Shown: positions 58,166-64,000 of the stretch, one piece after another
How positions within the stretch are numbered: position 1 is the first letter of the stretch
Layout: every line of letters begins with the position of its first letter
Assembly: GCA_015039365.1 (NCBI GenBank)
Contig: WION01000047.1
Location: forward strand, 186,001-250,000
Source of the DNA: Amanita rubescens
Lineage: Eukaryota > Basidiomycota > Agaricomycetes > Agaricales > Amanitaceae
DNA length: 64,000 bases
Direction of reading: 5' to 3'
Translations under genes and position numbers: made by a program
The notes under the pieces: model-generated
What the model was told of the DNA's origin: nothing
The model's input: the letters and a program-made list of their open reading frames with translations, nothing else
Databases searched by the model: none

Positions 58166-58430
58166 AATTGTGTTTTTTTTTGTTCCGAAAAAGACGTATA
58201 TTATTGTGTGAGCCCTGGTTCCTGGCGCGTGGACTAAGTTGCCTGTAAATCGGATTACATAGTAGAACGTGTAAGAGGACAAGGGCTGCCGAACGGAGCC
58301 GACTTAGCGTGGAAGAAGTGGTTTGAATGTGTTTCTAAACTCGGTCGCCAAGTCCTCCTCCTCCCTCAGGACAAGCCTCCAGCTGGTCTGAAGCCTCTCT
58401 GCTCGCTGTTAGCTCTCTCTCTCACTTGCC

Positions 58431-61400
58431 ATGGCGTTCACACAGTCATTGCCTCGCATGTCCTATCGCGATCCCATTCAGCACCACCCAGTGCCTCATA
58501 TTCATCGTAGGCATGTTCCAAAGCAGAGATTCATCGCAGACCTTTCCCATTGTCTCTTTGAATTCGTAATTCAGCTTCTGCCCAGCCAAGAAGAGATAGC
58601 TGTCAAGGAAGACGTCAGGAAGCTGCTCGAGAGGCTCATCCGGACCATTGAACCCGACAGTCGCCTTCTTTCCTTCGGCAGCACTGCCAATGGCTTCAGC
58701 CTTAGAAACTCGGGTAATTCTTACCATCTCATTGGCTATCTGTCTACCCACTCACGATCATCCTTGCGTGACATCTCAGATATGGACCTCTGTTGTCTAA
58801 TAGATTCAGATGATAGACTGTCAGCTACTGATCTCGTCACCATGCTAGGTGATTTGCTCGAACGAGGTACGCTTCAAAGTCTCCATACTCGCCACCCCAT
58901 GACTCACTTTCTCTCCCAGAAACAAAGTTCCACGTCAAACCCCTGCCGCTTGCCCGAATACCTATCGTCAAGCTCTCCTTGGACCCCTCACCTGGTTTGC
59001 CACTGGGCATCGCGTGCGACATCGGCTTTGAGAACAGATTAGCGCTTGAAAACACGCGCCTCCTCATGTGCTATGCGATGGTGGACCCAACACGGGTCCG
59101 GACTATGGTTTTATTCCGTAAGTCTCTTCAACGGCTTCTAGTACTACCCCTCTCACACCTCTCTAGTCAAAGTATGGAGTAAACGGAGGTAACCCTGCGT
59201 CCAGCGCCCATCTTCGTTAACCGACCGCTCACCACTTGCCTCATAGAAAAATCAATTCACCATATAAAGGAACTCTCTCATCATACGGCTACGTTCTACT
59301 TGTAATTTACTTCCTCGTTCACGTCAAAAACCCTCCAGTTTTACCTAATCTACAACAAATGCCGCCTGTGCGACCAATATCAAAAGTGAGCCCTTGTAAC
59401 GTTATATATCTAGGGTCGTCGCTGATCTGGAAGCTAGGAAGAGACACATGTTAATGGATATAATACTTGGTACGCAGGAACAGGTAACTCTGGGTATTCG
59501 CTGACGGGGTACCGCACAGGTTCTTTGATGACATTGATTTGCTGCGTCAACGCTGGCGCTCGGACAATACCGAATCCGTGGGCGAACTGCGAGTAGTCAT
59601 CAGACGGACTTCCGAACCGACGCCACTAACACAAGTCTTGGCAGATTGATCGATTTCTTCCGCTATTTTTCGCGGGACTTTTCCTACAACACAGGGGTAG
59701 CTTCTATCAGAGCTGGGTTAATCAAGAAGGAGAGCAAAGGGTGGCAAAATGACGTATGTTTTTCCTTCTTGGATAAGCTTCCAAGGTTCCGACTGATGAT
59801 ATTGTTGGTTGTCAGCTATCCGCGGGACGATATAATGATGCAAGAGAGAGAAATAGGCTCTGTATCGAGGATCCCTTCGAGATGGACTACAATGTGGCTA
59901 GATGTGTCACCAAAGACGGGCTTTACACGGTGCGGCTGCCCGTTCGAATGCCTGCGTTGACCGACTTATGTCCTTTTTAGATTCGCGGAGAATTTATGCG
60001 TGCAAGCCGCATTCTCGCCACTCGCCCTGAACGTGCATGGCTCGCCTTGGCGGAACTGTGTGATGAGCGAAAAGTCGATGATTTGGTGTCCGCTCCTCCG
60101 TTCGCTGCTTCTCGTCTGCCCCCTCAAACGCCGTTCCCTGTAGGAAGCCAGTCGATGCAGGCAAACAGGGTGCCGCCACCTGACCGTCTTTCTCCGACGG
60201 CGCAGCCAGCGGAACCTACCAACGGATCATCTGCGCCAGAAGTTCCGGAACGACCTGTCCCAGAGCACATGGCACCCAAACGCAGTAAATGGACTAGTCC
60301 GCCTCCGCCGGAGGCCCCTTCGGAAGACCATGCTTTCTTCGACGCTCAGCTTGGGAAAGGCATCGAATTAGCAACTGCGTCCACCGAGGCGCGTGAAAAA
60401 GAGTCAACGAGCAATTCGTCGTCAAGTAATAGTGAAACGCTTACAGACGAAGCTCGGTCAGAAGCTGCCGAGTCGGACGATATCACGTCTGTACGGTCCT
60501 TCACTGAGGGAACTAATATAGAAACGATCAATGGCCCGACACCCGTTCGAAGGCCATCGTGGCATGTGCAAGATGGTGCTGTACGAATACCCCAGAACAA
60601 TATTCATGATGGGAATGTTGTTTCACCTGAATTCATCTCGTCTTATTCCCCTCGTCACATCGCTGCTGGTGGTGGACGGAGATACATTCGCGACAAAATG
60701 ACAGATCTTACTCAACGTTTCCAACGGGATTTCCAAGTCATGTCTTCAAGAGCAGGTGCTATGAAACGACCTATACCCGGTTCTTCTAGAGGTATACAAG
60801 GAACGACGGTATCATGGTCCCCCATTCTTTCATCTTCTATATCCTCATCGCCTGCATCTATTCCCCTTCCTGCTTCACCGGACCTAGTATCGTCGATTGA
60901 TTCTGCTGTGGATTCTACTACTGTATATTATCAAACTACCAGGTCACCACGGCCAACCTCTATGCTATACCCCGGTTCTACCTCCGGATCCCCACAACAT
61001 CTCTCTCCCCAACATAACGCATTTCTTTTCCAATTCCATCAACATCAGCAAGCTCAACAAGCCTTTTACCTGAATAATGTGCCCCAAGATATTTTTCCAT
61101 CGAATATGCCCCCCGCCATAACTTCGACCTTAAGTAGCCCCAATCCTGGTGGTGGCCCTTCGAGTCACGGTTTCCAGCAAAGACATGCGGCGGAGGCAAG
61201 ACGGAGTGATGTGGAAACACCAACTCCGATGTCGCAAGATCGACATAACCCCCACCATAACTATAATCACCCGCATACTCACGCTCACTCACATTCTGTT
61301 ACAACTGTGACTGCCCCAACCCCGCCTCCCGGTCATAGTCCAGTTATTAATCCTGCCACTACGAGGCTTTCCGTCCAAGTGCGCAGTAGCTCTCCCCTGA

Positions 61401-61981
61401 CAAGGGCTGCTGAGGTATACAGCTGCGATATACGCTCATCTCCAAGACAGTCCTCATCACCTTCAATATCTTCTTCACCACGAATACATTCGTACTCACC
61501 AGCATCATCACAAACGCAGATAATGGTCACGCAGACGCCGACCAGATCTTCTGCCAATCACAATGGGAAAATCAATTTGACCTCTCCTCAGCCCTCCTTG
61601 ACAATATCGAACGAGAGTTCTCCGGCGTTATCGTCAGGAACTGGGTATGAGAGCTCGATATCGAGGTCGCCCTCGCCTCATTCACCCCGATCGCCTCCGA
61701 CGGCTGTTCCTATAAATCGAGTTATGGAGCTTCTGAGCCGGGCAGGAAAGAGGTCGGAAGGAGGGCAGCAAGAGAACGACGGTGCGACGTTTGCGTCGTT
61801 CGCTGCTTTGGACTTGAAAGACGAGAACCGACCGACGTTGCAAAGCCTGAACAGCCATCATCGCTGTTTGCCACGTCATCCACGTCATCTGGTAACGGCC
61901 GATCCGGCAGTATTGGAGGTTGCCCCCTCCGTCCACCATGCCGTTGTCCATCACGTACCTGAAACCGCACCTGCACTGTAA
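58431..61981 (+). CDS. Cid1-type non-canonical poly(A)/poly(U) nucleotidyltransferase with long disordered tail
   Basis: About ten exons, ~1,040 residues. The catalytic domain shows RLLSFGSTANGFSLRNS, and after the first intron DMDLCCLIDSD, i.e. the G-S helix and DxD metal site of the polymerase-beta superfamily. The third carboxylate region is GIACDIGFENRLALENT. Then come LKVWSKRRKINSPYKGTLSS and YVLLVIYFLV of the central domain, and a PAP/25A-associated region (LLIDFFRYFSRDFSYNT, IEDPFEMDYNVARCV). Such enzymes add U or A tails to RNA and drive decay or quality control in nucleus or cytoplasm. From about 60.06 kb the last exon encodes ~640 residues of Ser/Pro/His-rich disorder, much longer than in yeast Cid1. 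One intron (about 59590-59640) uses a GC donor. Confidence 0.88.
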
Positions 61982-63064
61982 AGAGAAGATGCTAGATCAA
62001 TTGCTATGTGACTGATTTTGGGCGCTTTTTTGAGGTTTGCTAGACGAGGTTGTGTGATATTGTGTAAGTTTGTTTTAGGGGAGGTTTGGAGTTTTTGGTT
62101 GGGGTCGCGATCTGACTGCCCTGCCCTGCCCCGCCCCTTCCAGTATCGCGACGCCGTCGCTGCGAGGAGTACAATAGGCCCGTGTACTGACTGCATGACG
62201 AAGATAGGTCATCATACAATACGCCCAACGTTACAACTCTTCGATGTTTACAACAGTCTCGTCTAGATCAAAATTGTCGATTCCCTCCCCCTTCTTAATC
62301 CATTTCCACGAGAATCTAATGGTACTACCATCTTTCCTCTCTTCCCCCCCCTTCCAATTAGTTATCGCGGTCTTCGCAATTACTTCCTGTCATTTTTCGT
62401 ATGGGCGATTGAAAGGGGGAGAGACTTAATACATGTCAGTTGCTCCCCAAGTCAATCACGCAACTATGTAATGTTGTGGACTATCATAGGTTCATAATGC
62501 TTTTACTAGTATCACTTGACATCGTGTATCTGAAGAGAGAAGCAAGCTACCAGAGACATATGTAAGAATGAGGTGTAACATGGAGGGGCTTGGGCCATTT
62601 TCTTGGAATGCAATCAACACTTGTTACAATTGATATTGACATACCAAGAGGATGATCAAGTTGCATAATACCGATGTAGGAGAAGTCTTGTTCGAAATTG
62701 ACAAGTATTTGCAACCTGTGTACCTGTGTAATCAAGTCACCGCGTAGTATCTTGAACCCGCTAGTAGTTGACTGTGTCCGCCTGTTCTACACGATGTCAT
62801 TGCAATAGAGACTCGACTCTGCTTCTATACAAGGGTCCGCAACGAGGCTACCCTTCCGCAACAAATTCTAGCTGATACTGAGATGACGACAGACACAGCA
62901 TCCCCGGAACGATGGAATCGTGATATTCTTGAGGGAGAGGAAGATTTTTGACGTCTCGTCGTATAGACTGCAGTTCAACAACGATTGGTATTGATTTGTG
63001 GGCCGTAGCTGTGTCAGGAGCCCGAGCGGGCAGTGAGGTAAGTGTAATACCATGTGCCCTGACG
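61982..63064. other. Convergent intergenic region
   Basis: No gene can be supported; frames up to ~105 codons lack coding character. It holds the 3' flanks of the nucleotidyltransferase gene and of the gene that ends at 63065. Confidence 0.45.
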
Positions 63065-64000
63065 TCATGACCCGGGTCTGACGAGGTTGGCGACGTTGAT
63101 GGGCATAGGCCCCACTTCCTCGACACCGAAGCGGACTCTGTCACCTTTTCCAGGGCCTCCAACACTGAACTCCCGCTCGACCCAAGACCAACGAGCAGTC
63201 TTTCTTTCGTCGACTAGGTTCTCCATCCCAATGCGATGATACAATTCTTTGCCTTCGGCGTCGCATCCGTGTTTCTCGACAAACATCAAGACAAGCTCAA
63301 CAATCACCGGAAAGGGCTTATCATGGTCCCACACCGAAATGCGGCCGGTAGCTGGGTCCCGGTTATGTTCTTTCTTCCGTCCTATCATGATCGCCCAGGC
63401 GTGTTCGACTTTTAGCAGATGCATGTCAAATTGTAGGTCGGCACCCGCTATTACCAAACGAAACACATACCTCCAAGTGCAGGCGCACCCTTGGCGGAGA
63501 ACGTGAAGTAGCCATCGTCAGACATGACGCCTTTCGGGGCACCATGCGCCCTCCATGGCTCCTTCAAGCCAATCTCTTCGAATGCGAGCTTGAGGCCTTC
63601 GGACGTGCGGATCATGGCCCGGCCACTGACAGATGTTTCTGGAAATACAGGCAAGATGGATAATTCAGGGGAGGGGGGCAGTTCCGGCGCGATGAAAAGC
63701 CATACAGCAGGTTCGCCCCGCCCGAGAAGCGTTTGGATGAGCTTGATAGTGGCCCCTTTGCGGTCGTTCACACCGAAGTCAGCGACTTGGAGCTGTACAC
63801 CCACGAGGCCCATGAAACTAAAGATCATGTCCACCGGACGAGACGAAGTGCGCACGAACGCCGACATCCAGAGGAGTTGACGATTGACACTCCGGTCCAC
63901 TTTGAGGGCCTGCCTGAGCAAACTCGCGGCTGGTACTGATATCATACGGACAGGTAGGTTGCAGTAGTCCTTCGAGAGCACAGGATCAGCGAAATCGAAA
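63065..64000 (-). CDS. Unknown agaricomycete protein, C-terminal part (cut by window end)
   Basis: Two exons are visible: from beyond 64000 down to 63471, then 63408-63065, joined by a 62-nt GTATGT...TAAAAG intron (phase 1). A shorter 23-nt intron would also keep frame but is unlikely. The first part contains LSKDYCNLPVRMISVPAAS, LLWMSAFVRTSSRPVDMIFS and FMGLVGVQL, a pattern I associate with the central part of agaricomycete HET-like or related large proteins. The second has EHAWAIMIGRKKEHNRDPAT and VWDHDKPFPVIVELVLMFVE, and ends VANLVRPGS. No catalytic motif recognised. The start and N-terminal domain lie outside the window, so the family stays open. Confidence 0.6.

Overview
The window is nuclear DNA of a filamentous basidiomycete, most likely an Agaricomycete. 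I lean towards Cantharellales (Rhizoctonia/Ceratobasidium-like), but that is inference. Genes are split by many introns of about 45-70 nt with GTRNGY donors and short YAG acceptors. The families present are typical of mushroom-forming fungi and relatives: NACHT-WD40 NLRs, Crinkler-type proteins, F-box proteins, PAN3, a Munc13/C2 protein and an HDEL-tailed LHS1.

Layout. 1-9 kb: no long reading frames, but exon-like pieces that can partly be chained, mostly on the minus strand (206-1166, 3331-3861, 7677-8174), then a disordered conserved protein (8935-9720). 10-16 kb: gene-poor, except for a short-exon gene for a secreted, cysteine-rich, single-pass membrane protein (13769-15077). 16.4-20.4 kb: a large coiled-coil protein. 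20.9-24.1 kb: an AT-rich island with an F-box gene and a decayed fungal-expansion gene. 24.9-27.1 kb: an unknown nuclear-like protein and a small secreted protein. 27.36-29.26 kb: a TIR transposon with ~214-bp terminal inverted repeats and a 6-bp target duplication. 29.3-31.7 kb: a decayed multi-pass membrane gene and a truncated gene fragment. 31.9-39.9 kb: Munc13-like and LHS1 genes in tandem. 40.3-45.1 kb: a disrupted NACHT + 14xWD40 NLR. 45.6-47.8 kb: a Crinkler-type protein with two tandem header domains and a kinase. 47.8-48.9 kb: an inverted, shortened copy of the 29.3-30.5 kb membrane gene. 49.1-64 kb: PAN3, an acidic nuclear-like protein, a second member of the small secreted family, a purple acid phosphatase, a Cid1-type nucleotidyltransferase, and the 3' part of an unknown gene cut by the window end.

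How it fits together. Housekeeping functions (ER chaperone, vesicle priming, mRNA deadenylation, RNA tailing, phosphate scavenging) are interleaved with a fast-evolving segment at 27-49 kb that holds a transposon, a segmental duplication, a repeat-homogenised NLR and a Crinkler kinase facing each other tail to tail. The most interesting region is 40.3-48.9 kb. Single-base frameshifts in two otherwise intact conserved genes (18.5 and 36.1 kb) suggest leftover assembly indels, so pseudogene calls that rest only on frameshifts should be read with care.
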